From CAVVSQ01 sp963848825 (lineage in GTDB: Bacteria; Planctomycetota; Planctomycetia; Gemmatales; Gemmataceae): 64,000 bases of DNA. The notes beneath the pieces are model-generated. The model did not search any database. It worked only from the letters and a program-made list of their open reading frames with translations, and had not been told where the DNA came from. Both the position numbers and the translations under genes were made by a program. Location of the stretch: positions 1-64,000 of the forward strand of contig CAWKFA010000009.1 of the NCBI GenBank assembly GCA_963848825.1. Reading direction: 5' to 3'. Shown in pieces: positions 1-8,019 of the stretch (positions are counted from its first letter, which is position 1; each line of letters opens with the position of its first letter).

Positions 1-128
1 TACCTTGGCACGGCGAGGGGATGCGTGGGTCTGGCTCGAACTGCAAAGTAATCGGCCTGAGTCTGAGAAGGGAAGCGCACGATAGGATCGGACGGCAACC
101 CCAAGGATCAATACCGCCAGGAATGCAA

Positions 129-833
129 ATGGACGAGTTGCGCTTCGTTGCTGAGCGTGGTAGAGAGCGATTTGAAATAATCGAGGGCCGTGGAGAAGGC
201 TTGTACGTCCTTCGCTATCTTGATGGGCTGAATACACACGATTATCTCGCATCCGATCTTTCCGGAGCCTATCTCACCGCCGAAGGCGAGTGGGGTGTCC
301 TGACGTCGGCTTGGCGATCAGCATTGCCGGACGAACTCCCTCTCTGGCGGCAGCCTCCCACCGTTGAGATCGTGGAAGGCGACCTGCTCAACCAAGATGT
401 GGACGTGATCGTCAATGCCTGGAATCGAAACATCTTCCCATGGTGGCTGCTCCTCCCCCAGGGCGTGTCCGGGGCCATCAAACGTCGAGGCGGAACTGCA
501 CCTTTCAAAGAACTTCGGAAGCACGGCTGGATTCCCCTCGGTGGTGCCGTCTTGACTTCGGCGGGGACTTTGCCGTTCAAGGGCATCATCCATGTCGCCG
601 GGATCAACCTGCTTTGGAGAGCCTCAGAGCGGTCCATCCGTGACTCCGTGAAGAACGCCGTGCAGTTGGCCCACAAAACTGGCTTCAAGTCCATTGCGCT
701 TCCCTTTATCGGGGCCGGGTCTGGTGGTTTCAACCAAGACCAGGCCAAGGCTCTCATGCTGGACGAACTGAGCACGCTGGAAGCGCCGCTGGAGGTGAAG
801 GTGATAGTGTTCAAGGGAGCGAACAAATGTTAG
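129..833 (+). CDS. Macro-domain (ADP-ribose-binding) protein
   Basis: The C-terminal two thirds match the macro domain, which binds or hydrolyses ADP-ribose derivatives. Visible signatures are GDLLNQDVDVIVNAWN (the conserved valine-asparagine strand and loop), the glycine-rich VSGAIKRRGG loop, GGAVLTSAG, the IIHVAGI strand and the late ALPFIGAGSGGF loop. About 75 N-terminal residues before the domain are not recognised. The ATG at 129 is preferred because AGGA lies 7 nt upstream; an in-frame ATG at 123 and a reading frame open from 21 are alternatives. The stop is 19 nt before the next gene, so the two may be co-transcribed. Whether it is a hydrolase, a reader or part of a toxin/antitoxin-type ADP-ribosylation system cannot be told from sequence. 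Confidence 0.8.
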   Translation: MDELRFVAERGRERFEIIEGRGEGLYVLRYLDGLNTHDYLASDLSGAYLTAEGEWGVLTSAWRSALPDELPLWRQPPTVEIVEGDLLNQDVDVIVNAWNRNIFPWWLLLPQGVSGAIKRRGGTAPFKELRKHGWIPLGGAVLTSAGTLPFKGIIHVAGINLLWRASERSIRDSVKNAVQLAHKTGFKSIALPFIGAGSGGFNQDQAKALMLDELSTLEAPLEVKVIVFKGANKC

Positions 834-852
834 AGTTATCAGGGAGGCGAAT

Positions 853-1401
853 ATGCCATCGCTCGGTCGGGAACTACCGGTGCAGAAACTGTTGATACTT
901 TTTCTTGCATCCATGTTTTGTGGCGGCTGTGAACGAGAACCCGTTGCACCGACACAGGTGAAAGAATTTAAGTACACGGGCAGACAACTCGACAATGGGA
1001 AATATGAATTTGTTTTTCAGAATGCCCCTGAAAACTTCGTGTCGTTGACCAGTGCCCCGGAAAAGCTCGAAGACAAATTGAAGACAGGAAAATGGTTAGT
1101 AATGCTTTGTGCGAGGTACAGTGTACTCGACATTCAGGCGCTTTACTCGACCGCCAGGGCCGTAAAAGGGTTTGAACGACGTGTGAAGGTCGGTATCCGG
1201 CCATTCTGGGACGAGGAAGAAAACACGAAATGGTTTCCGCAATATCGGGAGGTCCAGGGTTTTAGCCCAATTTACATTTTTTTGAATGAAGGAACGGTCG
1301 TCTCTTTCACAAAGGTTTTTGAGTTCTTTGACGCCAATAGCAAATGGTCAGACAAACGTTTCCGGGATTGGCTGGAACTACAGTTGAATGAAAAGAGCTA
1401 G
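853..1401 (+). CDS. Hypothetical lipoprotein, 182 aa
   Basis: Unrecognised protein. The N-terminus has a hydrophobic stretch (LLILFLASMF) followed by CGGCE, consistent with a lipoprotein signal with the modified Cys near residue 26, although the lipobox is not canonical. The remainder is a mixed charged/aromatic soluble domain with WLVMLCARYSVLDIQALYS, loosely reminiscent of a thioredoxin-like strand but lacking a CxxC. A Shine-Dalgarno-like GGGAGG at about 842 sits 5-6 nt before the ATG and supports the start. It follows the macro-domain gene closely. Function unknown. Confidence 0.6.
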   Translation: MPSLGRELPVQKLLILFLASMFCGGCEREPVAPTQVKEFKYTGRQLDNGKYEFVFQNAPENFVSLTSAPEKLEDKLKTGKWLVMLCARYSVLDIQALYSTARAVKGFERRVKVGIRPFWDEEENTKWFPQYREVQGFSPIYIFLNEGTVVSFTKVFEFFDANSKWSDKRFRDWLELQLNEKS

Positions 1402-1549
1402 AGGGGAAGGAAGACTTTATTTGGCTGCATCGGGGACTGGCAAGGTCGATTCGTTTGAGGTAGACTGGCGAGTCGTCCCCGGAAACCGAAAATTGCTTGC
1501 GAATTAAACGAAAGGTGGTACGCTCAAAGGCACTGCCTTGGGAATTCCT

Positions 1550-2572
1550 ATGAACCGCCTCAAGCGAATTGAGCCTTTTTTCCTGTTCACTCTCCCACTT
1601 GCTCCTTTCCTATTCGTTGCTTTGCTTTCGAGCCTCAGAACAGGAAGGGACTTGACGGGCGTGTTTCTTGTTGGCGTTGCGCTGTTTCTTGCCGGGGCAA
1701 TACTTTTGATCGTCATTGGCTTTTGGCAACGTAGGGCCGGGTGGAAAAACAGCGGCGTGGCGGTTTTCATCTCCCTTATAGTTGTGTTTCTTTACTCTGG
1801 TACTGGAATTTGGTGGATTGGAGTAAAATCTATCGCTGTGACGGTGATAGTCCGAGACGAATCCACCCAGCAACCAATCCCCAATGCCGCCGTTCGACTT
1901 TTTAAGGACTCTGAAATGGAAGACGCCAACAAATCTGAGTGCCAAACGGATGAAAAAGGAACCTGTTTTCTGAACCACCGGTTTACAAGTATTGGAACCC
2001 TATCCCCTATTCGAGATACAGGCAGCTACTACCTTTGGCGTGATACCCTGAAGGTAGATGCCACCAACTTTCACAGCATCTCCAAGAACTTGGAGACATT
2101 TACGGGTCCGGGATGGCCTTTGCATGGTCCACCGATGCCAGCCGTGGAGGTTAGGCTGAAAAAGAACAGCGGGCCGCAAAATCCAGTTGAAGCAAATGTG
2201 GGCTTAGTCGCCGGTTCGGTTAGCTTTGAAAAGCACATCGCCAACTATAGGACCATTAAAGTCGATCTCAAGGCTATCACCGCCCAAGTCCAAGCCTACC
2301 AATCCGATCATCTTGGGAAAATTCCGCCGACCCTTGAAACCTTGCTAGAAAAGGACACAGACGGAAAAGGCCCCTATGTCGTTGGCATCAAGGGCATTAT
2401 GGCCAACAATCCGTTGGACGGTCACCTTTACCTCCGAGACCCCTGGGGCCATCCCTATCAATACGATCCCAGCGGCGACAAGAATTTCAAACTAGGTGGT
2501 GCCAAGGCACTCGTTCCAGACATTTTTACCGTCACTCCTGATCACCAACTTTTGGGAAATTGGCAACAATAA
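1550..2572 (+). CDS. Membrane protein with Ig-like and GspG-like C-terminal domains
   Basis: Three hydrophobic helices are visible at about residues 5-27, 32-58 and 68-95. A segment then reads VTVIVRDESTQQPIPNAAVR with a DEKGTC turn, resembling carboxypeptidase-regulatory-like beta sandwiches. The last 110 residues (LKAITAQVQAYQSDHLGKIPP, then DPWGHPYQYDPSGD) match the C-terminal part of type II secretion pseudopilin GspG, including the conserved P-x-D-P-W-G-x-P-Y. The N-terminal prepilin methylation motif of a real pseudopilin is absent, so this is a fusion or a co-opted domain rather than a pilin. Start: ATG 1550 in preference to an in-frame TTG at 1538. Confidence 0.6.
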   Translation: MNRLKRIEPFFLFTLPLAPFLFVALLSSLRTGRDLTGVFLVGVALFLAGAILLIVIGFWQRRAGWKNSGVAVFISLIVVFLYSGTGIWWIGVKSIAVTVIVRDESTQQPIPNAAVRLFKDSEMEDANKSECQTDEKGTCFLNHRFTSIGTLSPIRDTGSYYLWRDTLKVDATNFHSISKNLETFTGPGWPLHGPPMPAVEVRLKKNSGPQNPVEANVGLVAGSVSFEKHIANYRTIKVDLKAITAQVQAYQSDHLGKIPPTLETLLEKDTDGKGPYVVGIKGIMANNPLDGHLYLRDPWGHPYQYDPSGDKNFKLGGAKALVPDIFTVTPDHQLLGNWQQ

Positions 2573-2575
2573 GAA

Positions 2576-2837
2576 ATGACGAGCAGACGACTCCACATAT
2601 TACTTCGAGGTCGATCCTCAACAAAATGTGGTTATTAGGACCAGGCAGATGGAAAACTACCAGGGACGGTGGCGGTACGGCGTTTTTGACGGAAGAATAG
2701 CCAGTGGACACATCGCCGACGTTTATGCCTCGGAACTTCCGCTAACGGCAGACGAGGAAATTACAAAGGATTACTTTGAGGAACAATGGGCATTAGCACT
2801 GAGTCCACAAGCCAATTCCTCGATAGATCAATCCTAG
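2576..2837 (+). CDS. Small hypothetical protein, probably one frameshift near its start
   Basis: The frame covering 2580-2837 gives a coherent hydrophilic peptide (DDSTYYFEVDPQQNVVIRTR, then YQGRWRYGVFDGRIASGHI). It has no ATG of its own at the 5' end and is closed by a stop at 2577. An ATG at 2576 in the neighbouring frame reads MTSR and would join it after a one-base shift near 2590, giving about 87 residues. It starts 4 nt after the preceding gene ends, suggesting an operon. Function unknown. Confidence 0.45.
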
Positions 2838-2923
2838 GACTATCCCTATGTGGCCGCCTCCAAAAATTGTTGACGCGGCTGGTTCGGTCTCCCTCTAGCT
2901 CTAGCGATGGCGGAGGTCTGGGT

Positions 2924-3604
2924 ATGCGATCCCGCATTTTATTCGCTCTGGCAGCAATAGTATTGTGCGTCTGTGCGGCGGTACTGATCCTGCGCCGGGA
3001 GGATCCAAGCATCGTTTTCGACACTCCCTGGCTTATGAATAGCGGGGCGAGGGCGTATAACGGCACGGCGTACGATGTGGCCGCTCTGCAGATCGAGCCA
3101 GATCGGAAAGTAGTTCTGCCGGACTCCGCGACCGTCGTAGAGCGATCGGACCAGGCCGATGTCTTGCTGGTCTATATGGCAAAAAGCGCATGGATTCTCG
3201 CCCACTATTCCGAATCCGTCAGCATCGCGGAATATCGCAAGACCATGGGCTGCGCGGTCAAGCTCGAAAAAGGAGCTCTGCTTGTCGGAACTTTCGGGGA
3301 ATACAGCTTCATGGAGGGAGCCGTCTCCATGAGCCTACTGGTGCTTGTGCCTCCCAACGTTGAAGTGGAACGTCGCGCGGGCCTGATCGGCGGACCTGGC
3401 GGCCGTGCCGGTTCGCAGCGGAACCCAAACGCCATCAACCCAGCGCACGGTGATCCAAAACCCGCCCTTACCAAATTCAAAGAAGGTACACCCCGCCGCT
3501 GGCTGCCTCCGACTGCCGAGGACGGATGGCACGAAATTCCGGCGGTACCCGATGTTGACCGGCGTGTCAGCAACCCAAGGATTGCACTGCCCCCACGCAA
3601 ATGA
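2924..3604 (+). CDS. Hypothetical membrane-anchored or secreted protein, 226 aa
   Basis: Begins with a short basic start (MRSR) and one hydrophobic helix (ILFALAAIVLCVCAAVLIL), then a soluble region. This could be an uncleaved anchor or a signal peptide. The C-terminal third is rich in Pro, Gly, Arg and Asn, and probably disordered. No family recognised. GGAGG at 2912-2916 lies 8 nt before ATG 2924, which decides the start; the frame is open further upstream but would overlap the previous gene. Confidence 0.55.
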   Translation: MRSRILFALAAIVLCVCAAVLILRREDPSIVFDTPWLMNSGARAYNGTAYDVAALQIEPDRKVVLPDSATVVERSDQADVLLVYMAKSAWILAHYSESVSIAEYRKTMGCAVKLEKGALLVGTFGEYSFMEGAVSMSLLVLVPPNVEVERRAGLIGGPGGRAGSQRNPNAINPAHGDPKPALTKFKEGTPRRWLPPTAEDGWHEIPAVPDVDRRVSNPRIALPPRK

Positions 3605-3666
3605 GGGCAGCAAGGGCGAACGCATTAAAGCCAGATCTTAACGCAAGAAAGGAATCAGTGACTTAT

Positions 3667-4647
3667 TTAAGGCAACGCCAAGACGACCCGGAATCCATTG
3701 CCGCCAGTGCAGATTTGTGGCAAATAGTGGAGGCGAAAAGCTGAGCGGCAACTAAACGCAAAGTTGTGGTAGGAACCGCCACGCAATACTCGGAAGTCTG
3801 CTTTGCTTGCTCCTTTTGGATCTCGCCGGTCGCTATTCTGGTATGAGTCGTATAGGTCCTCACACCACTGCCACACATTCCCGTGCATATCATAAAGACC
3901 AAAAGGATTGGGAGGAAAGCTTCCCACCTCCGTCGTACGTGCGCGAAAGATATTTGGAGAGCGTCCAAGGTAATTTGCCAGGTCTGAGGTAATATTCTGC
4001 CCAAAGTAATACGGCGTAGTTGTGCCGGCACGGCACGCGTATTCCCATTCGGCCTCGGTGGGCAGGCGATACTCTTTTTGTTCTCGCTCGCTCAGTTTTG
4101 TGCAAAAATCTTTTGCATCGTTCCAAGAGACCTGTTCTACCGGGAACCGGTTCGTGTCAAGGCCAGCAACTAGTTTCTTACCGCCGCCCGTGGCACAAAA
4201 CCAGCTTGGATTTCGCCCTATCACCTTTTCATATTCCTGTTGTGTCACCGCAAAGACACCTATGTAGAAGCCATTGCTAATCTTCGCGTTGTGCTGCCAC
4301 TCGTCATTTCGGCGCCCGCCCTCGTTCGCCGGCGAGCCCATCAAATACTCACCCGCCGGTACGTACACAAGCTTCATCTCAAGGCTGTTGGTGATAAGGT
4401 CGCCTTTCTTTGGCGGGGCCGTGCCTTGTGGCTGCGCCTGGTCAACCACAGAGATGTTCGGGGCCTCGGCACTGACGGGGACTCGCCAAGCGATTTCCGC
4501 ATCAAAGCTCTCGTTTTGAGTGCCTTGGCGAAGGACGTCAGCCTTTGATTGCTCGCAGTATCTGCTCGGGGCTTTTCTGCTTAACGGCCCCAAAAAAGTG
4601 ACTAGAACGCCAATTCCTAAACAAACAATGCACGGAATCCGCCACAT
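3667..4647 (-). CDS. Formylglycine-generating-enzyme (SUMF1)-family protein
   Basis: The SUMF1/FGE-sulfatase fold is clear: KLVYVPAGEYLMGSP, GFYIGVFAVTQQEYEKVIG, VEQVSWNDAKDFC, YRLPTEAEWEYACRAG, FGLYDMHGNVWQWCEDLY, RVLRGGSYHN and the final NGFRVVLA. An N-terminal hydrophobic helix (IPCIVCLGIGVLVTFLG) suggests export or anchoring. True formylglycine-generating enzymes oxidise a sulfatase Cys; most planctomycete members of this family lack that role and are thought to serve as substrate or carbohydrate-binding modules. No sulfatase gene lies in the window. Start taken at the MWRIP methionine; an upstream in-frame start at 4686 would add 13 residues. Confidence 0.85.
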   Translation of the reverse strand: MWRIPCIVCLGIGVLVTFLGPLSRKAPSRYCEQSKADVLRQGTQNESFDAEIAWRVPVSAEAPNISVVDQAQPQGTAPPKKGDLITNSLEMKLVYVPAGEYLMGSPANEGGRRNDEWQHNAKISNGFYIGVFAVTQQEYEKVIGRNPSWFCATGGGKKLVAGLDTNRFPVEQVSWNDAKDFCTKLSEREQKEYRLPTEAEWEYACRAGTTTPYYFGQNITSDLANYLGRSPNIFRARTTEVGSFPPNPFGLYDMHGNVWQWCEDLYDSYQNSDRRDPKGASKADFRVLRGGSYHNFAFSCRSAFRLHYLPQICTGGNGFRVVLALP

Positions 4648-4920
4648 GACAAAACATCCGAAAGAAAATATTGCTTCAACTAACAATAATCGCGAGCTTT
4701 ACGGACTGCAAGTGAAAGTCCCCGGAACGACTTCATGTCGGCGACACCGCCACAGCGGGGATCAGGGAGGTGCTCATGATTCGGCGGGCGATGAATTCAA
4801 TTTGCCATGTTTCCCGGTTTGCCGGGATCACGCGCCAGTTCCTTTGCCTCGGCCTCGCAGCCACCGAAGGCCTGACCGGAACAGCAAACAACGTTTTTAA
4901 GCGTTCACTGGACATCCCGC

Positions 4921-5595
4921 CTACCACCGCCAGGTCGCCTGCCGCACCTTTTCCGGAACATAATTGTCCGCAAACGAAGTGCGGAAGAATATCTCCTCGG
5001 TCGTGGCGAAAAGGCGCACGCAGAAGCAGGGCGCATTGGTAGAGGGGCATGAGGAAGAAGATAGAGCTCAGGATCAGGACTTCGCGGAAATGGGTGGTGT
5101 AGTAGAGGTTGGTGGCAACCTGGATGAGTTCGAAGACCAGGTAGCACATGTAGAGGGTGAAGAGAATCTGCCACCAGTCCTCGGGCAAATAGAGGAAGAA
5201 CCAGATGAACCAGACCAGGATGCCGTAGACGCAGAAGATGCTGAAGAACCAGCTTTCGACGAGGACCAGCAGGTTGGAGAAACGGAAGTTGGCGGTCCAG
5301 GGAAAGGCGAGATCGAGGTGTTTGCGGCAATGATTGCGAATGGCGCCGCTGCGCTCCCAGCGGCGGCGCTGTTTGATCTTTCGGCGGGGGGACCATCATG
5401 GACGATGATCGAGTTTAGGATAGGTTTGCCAGAGGCAAGTCAGGGCCAAGGCGATCGTGTCGGCTTCGTTGTAGCCGACGACGTGGCGAAGTGGCTAAAG
5501 TGCGGCACCGGTTCACGACCCTGCAGCCACCGCCAGGTGCCCCGCAGCCAGTCACCCGAGCCGTTCACAGTTTTCGTCCCCCCAAGTCTCATCTA
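4921..5595 (-). pseudogene. Processive family 2 glycosyltransferase, internally deleted and frameshifted
   Basis: Reading down from 5595, MRLGGTKTVNGSGDWLRG leads to HFSHFAH/VVGYNEADTIALALTC, LWQTYPKL and IIVHDG. That is the N-terminal nucleotide-sugar-binding strand of a GT2 enzyme. The sequence then jumps directly to KIKQRRRWERSGAIR, the QxxRW motif that normally lies some 200 residues later. It is followed by two membrane helices (SWFFSIFCVYGILVWFIWFF and the LYMCYLVFELI region) and a tail VRQATWRW. The DxD catalytic part is missing, so an internal deletion near 5385-5405 has removed the active site. At least three frame changes occur (about 5490, 5400 and 5000). Probably non-functional unless the assembly collapsed here. 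Confidence 0.7.
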
Positions 5596-5722
5596 GGTGG
5601 CATACTTATCTCACACTAGGACTAGGAACGCCGCCAGCCCGCCGCCAGCGGACATTGCGACTTTTTTGGCAACAAGCTAACGTGAAAGTAGCGGAATCGT
5701 GTCGCTAAAAAGGAGGTGTGTG

Positions 5723-6616
5723 ATGATCGAAGCTACGCCTCTCATGGAATATGGCGTGCCGATTAATGCCAGGACGATGATCGAACCGCCGGACGTAAGC
5801 GTGTTGGAGCTTGAGGCCGGCCATCCCGGCCTGGGAGATGAAAATTATTTGCGCCGGCGTCAGCAGCTTTTCGCGCTGTGCCGTGAGCATCGGCTCAAGA
5901 GAGCAGGGCCGCCGCTCATCGACTATACGTCAGAGGAAACGGACGTCTGGCGGCAGGTGAGCCCGAAGTTGGACGATCTGCATAAAGCGCATGCGAGCGC
6001 GATCTATTTGCGGGCCAAGGAGGCCCTGGGCATCAGCCAGACGGAAATACCGCAACTGCGCCACCTCAGCGACCACCTGAGGCGACAGACGGGCATGCAT
6101 TTGGTGCCGGCGGAAGGGCCGCTGGCTTATCGCACTTTTTACGGGTACATCGCGGAACGGGGCTTCCCGGTGACGCAGTTTCTGCGCCATGGCTCGCACC
6201 CGGAGTTCACGCCCGAACCGGACATGATCCACGATTGCCTCGGCCATGTCCCCGCGCTCATGAATCATGATTACGCGGAACTGCTCACCTTGATCGGCAA
6301 GGCGGCGCTGGCGACGCCCCACCCGGAACAGGTGCTGGCGCTCAAACGATTTAGCTGGTTCAGTATCGAGTTTGGCCTGATCGAAGAAGAAGCCAAACTC
6401 AAGATCTTTGGCGCGGGCATTCTTTCTTCGACGGGCGAAATCCCCTTTTCCTTGTCCGCCAAGGTCACTCACCGACCCTTTGTTACCGACGAGGTCATTG
6501 CCACGGATTACGATCCGTCGCGGATGCAGGACCTGCTCTTCGTCATCCCGTCCTTCGCTTTTCTTCGTCGCGAGGTCGAAAAGCTGGTCGAGCGTTTCGG
6601 CATTCACGTCGCGTAA
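5723..6616 (+). CDS. phhA: Phenylalanine 4-monooxygenase-family aromatic amino acid hydroxylase
   Basis: The catalytic domain of pterin-dependent aromatic amino acid hydroxylases is visible across the C-terminal two thirds: FTPEPDMIHDCLGHVP, whose two His residues are iron ligands, and FSIEFGL, whose Glu is the third ligand. FGAGILSSTGEIPFSL and a late FVIPSFAFL follow. The family converts Phe to Tyr using tetrahydropterin, Fe(II) and O2. Length (298 aa) fits the bacterial enzymes, which lack the eukaryotic regulatory ACT domain. AGGAGG at 5711-5716 lies 6 nt before ATG 5723 and decides the start over a GTG at 5699. The gene appears monocistronic and ends before a strong hairpin terminator. 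Confidence 0.9.
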   Translation: MIEATPLMEYGVPINARTMIEPPDVSVLELEAGHPGLGDENYLRRRQQLFALCREHRLKRAGPPLIDYTSEETDVWRQVSPKLDDLHKAHASAIYLRAKEALGISQTEIPQLRHLSDHLRRQTGMHLVPAEGPLAYRTFYGYIAERGFPVTQFLRHGSHPEFTPEPDMIHDCLGHVPALMNHDYAELLTLIGKAALATPHPEQVLALKRFSWFSIEFGLIEEEAKLKIFGAGILSSTGEIPFSLSAKVTHRPFVTDEVIATDYDPSRMQDLLFVIPSFAFLRREVEKLVERFGIHVA

Positions 6617-6623
6617 AAGAACG

Positions 6624-6661
6624 AACGCCGATCACTCCGTGGCGGGGAGGATCGGCGTTTT
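6624..6661. terminator. Rho-independent-type terminator between convergent genes
   Basis: A perfect 10-bp stem, AACGCCGATC and GATCGGCGTT, is separated by a 16-nt loop and followed by T residues. It lies just after the aromatic hydroxylase stop codon and before the end of the convergent lipoprotein gene, so it may serve both directions. Confidence 0.75.
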
Positions 6662-6678
6662 GTCCCGGCAAACGCTTC

Positions 6679-6894
6679 TTACAGCTTTTTGGGCGCGTTG
6701 GGGAGCGCTTCTTTCATTTCGGGTATCGGCATTGGTGTTTCGGATTTCATGCCGGAATCGTGGGTCCACGGGGCGCGGTACGAGCAGTTGTCATCGTAAT
6801 CGCAACTGCAATCGCAGACACCGTGCGTGGCATGACAACCGACAACCGCACCCATGAAGGTCATGGCCAACAGGGAAAACAACAAACGACGCAT
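6679..6894 (-). CDS. Small Cys-rich lipoprotein, 71 aa
   Basis: MRRLLFSLLAMTFMGAVVGC is a classic lipoprotein signal peptide with a VVGC lipobox; the mature protein would begin at Cys20. The mature part is short and has four further Cys in VCDCSCDYDDNC, which could bind metal or form disulfides, followed by a Pro/Met-rich tail. A purine-rich AAGGGAC lies shortly upstream of the ATG. Small Cys-containing lipoproteins of this kind are common and uncharacterised in planctomycetes. Function unknown. Confidence 0.7.
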   Translation of the reverse strand: MRRLLFSLLAMTFMGAVVGCHATHGVCDCSCDYDDNCSYRAPWTHDSGMKSETPMPIPEMKEALPNAPKKL

Positions 6895-6935
6895 GGTTAG
6901 GTCCCTTTCAATCGTCCTTGAAACGAATGGGTCAC

Positions 6936-6995
6936 GGTCCGATCGGGAATCGGACCTCCAATGCCCCTCCTTCCCGGTCGAGTGAAAGGAGGGCA
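6936..6995. promoter_or_regulatory. Two consecutive hairpins in the 5' region of the lipoprotein gene
   Basis: GGTCCGAT (6936-6943) pairs with ATCGGACC (6949-6956) as an 8-bp stem with a 5-nt loop. Immediately beyond, TGCCCCTCCTT (6962-6972) pairs with AAGGAGGGCA (6986-6995) with one bulge. Both lie 40-100 nt upstream of the minus-strand lipoprotein start, so they may be a structured leader or the terminator of a transcript from the other side. No known riboswitch class was recognised. Confidence 0.4.
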
Positions 6996-7174
6996 ACACT
7001 TGGAATTAATCGGCAAATTCATCCTTATCATCGTCCCAGGAAGGGCTAGCCCTTTAGCGTTTTCCGTCAGAACAGGAAAACCCAGAAAATTAGGTCATCC
7101 ATATAACAAGGGTAAGTTCAGAGGTCCTCAAAGACAGGACGAACGACCTTTTTTGAGGAAGAGGAAGAGTGCCC

Positions 7175-7870
7175 ATGGATGCCATTTTGCTCTGCGCGGG
7201 GTTGGGGACACGCCTGCGGCCCCACACCTTGACCACACCCAAGCCGCTTTTGCCAATTCAGGGCCGGCCCATTCTTGACTGGACGCTCGGCGCCTTGCCG
7301 AAAGGCGTCGATCGGGTCATCGTGGTGACGCACTACCTCGGTGAACAAATAGACCAATACCTCCAGACGCAGCGGCATTTTACCCAGTGGACGACCGTCC
7401 CCCAGGGGGAGCCGCGCGGCACGGGCGATGCGCTGCGCCGCTGCCAGGGCAGTGTTCGTTCCGAGCGCTTCCTGGTATTGAATGGCGACGATCTTTTTGG
7501 CGCGGGCGATCTGGCGGACCTGGCCGAGCGCTCCGCGGGTGTGCTCTGCGCGGAAGTGGAGGACCCCAGCAAATATGGGATCGTCTTCCTGAAGCCGGAC
7601 GGCACCCTGTCAAAACTGGTCGAGAAGCCCGACCTGGCCGGTCCGCTGTTGGCCAATACGGGGGCCTACTTGCTTCCCCGCCACGTTTTCGACATCCCCC
7701 TGAATTTGTCGCCGCGCGGCGAATATGAAATTACCGATTACATCACCGAGCTGGCGAGCCGGCAACCTTTTCACGTCGTGCGGGCCCGCTTCTGGATGCC
7801 TATAGGTACGGAAGCGGCCTGGCGGCAGGCAGAGCAGGCGGACCTGTCACCGCTGTCGACCATCGGCTAA
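7175..7870 (+). CDS. Sugar-phosphate nucleotidyltransferase (NTP_transferase family)
   Basis: The N-terminal signature AILLCAGLGTRLRPHTLTTP with KPLLPIQGRP is the nucleotide-binding loop and lysine of GlmU/RmlA/mannose-1-phosphate guanylyltransferase-type enzymes, which join a sugar-1-phosphate to an NTP. LVLNGDDLFG carries the metal-binding Asp, and VEKPDLAGPLLANTGAYLL is the sugar-binding region. At 232 aa it is a minimal catalytic domain without the left-handed beta-helix of GlmU, so the exact sugar cannot be assigned. A GAGGAAGAGG sequence sits 7-15 nt before ATG 7175; a GTG at 7169 is less likely. It stands alone. Confidence 0.85.
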   Translation: MDAILLCAGLGTRLRPHTLTTPKPLLPIQGRPILDWTLGALPKGVDRVIVVTHYLGEQIDQYLQTQRHFTQWTTVPQGEPRGTGDALRRCQGSVRSERFLVLNGDDLFGAGDLADLAERSAGVLCAEVEDPSKYGIVFLKPDGTLSKLVEKPDLAGPLLANTGAYLLPRHVFDIPLNLSPRGEYEITDYITELASRQPFHVVRARFWMPIGTEAAWRQAEQADLSPLSTIG

Positions 7871-8019
7871 CGATATTCGTTGGCTTTTGGCCTTAGATGC
7901 GTTAACATTTTGGTTGGAGGTCCTGAATTCACCCGTTTGTTTTCTGACCTCCAGTCTTCCCTATCTGCAGTGGCCCTCCTGTCGAGGATTGAACCCGGGA
8001 CTCCTGGGAAGGAACATTC

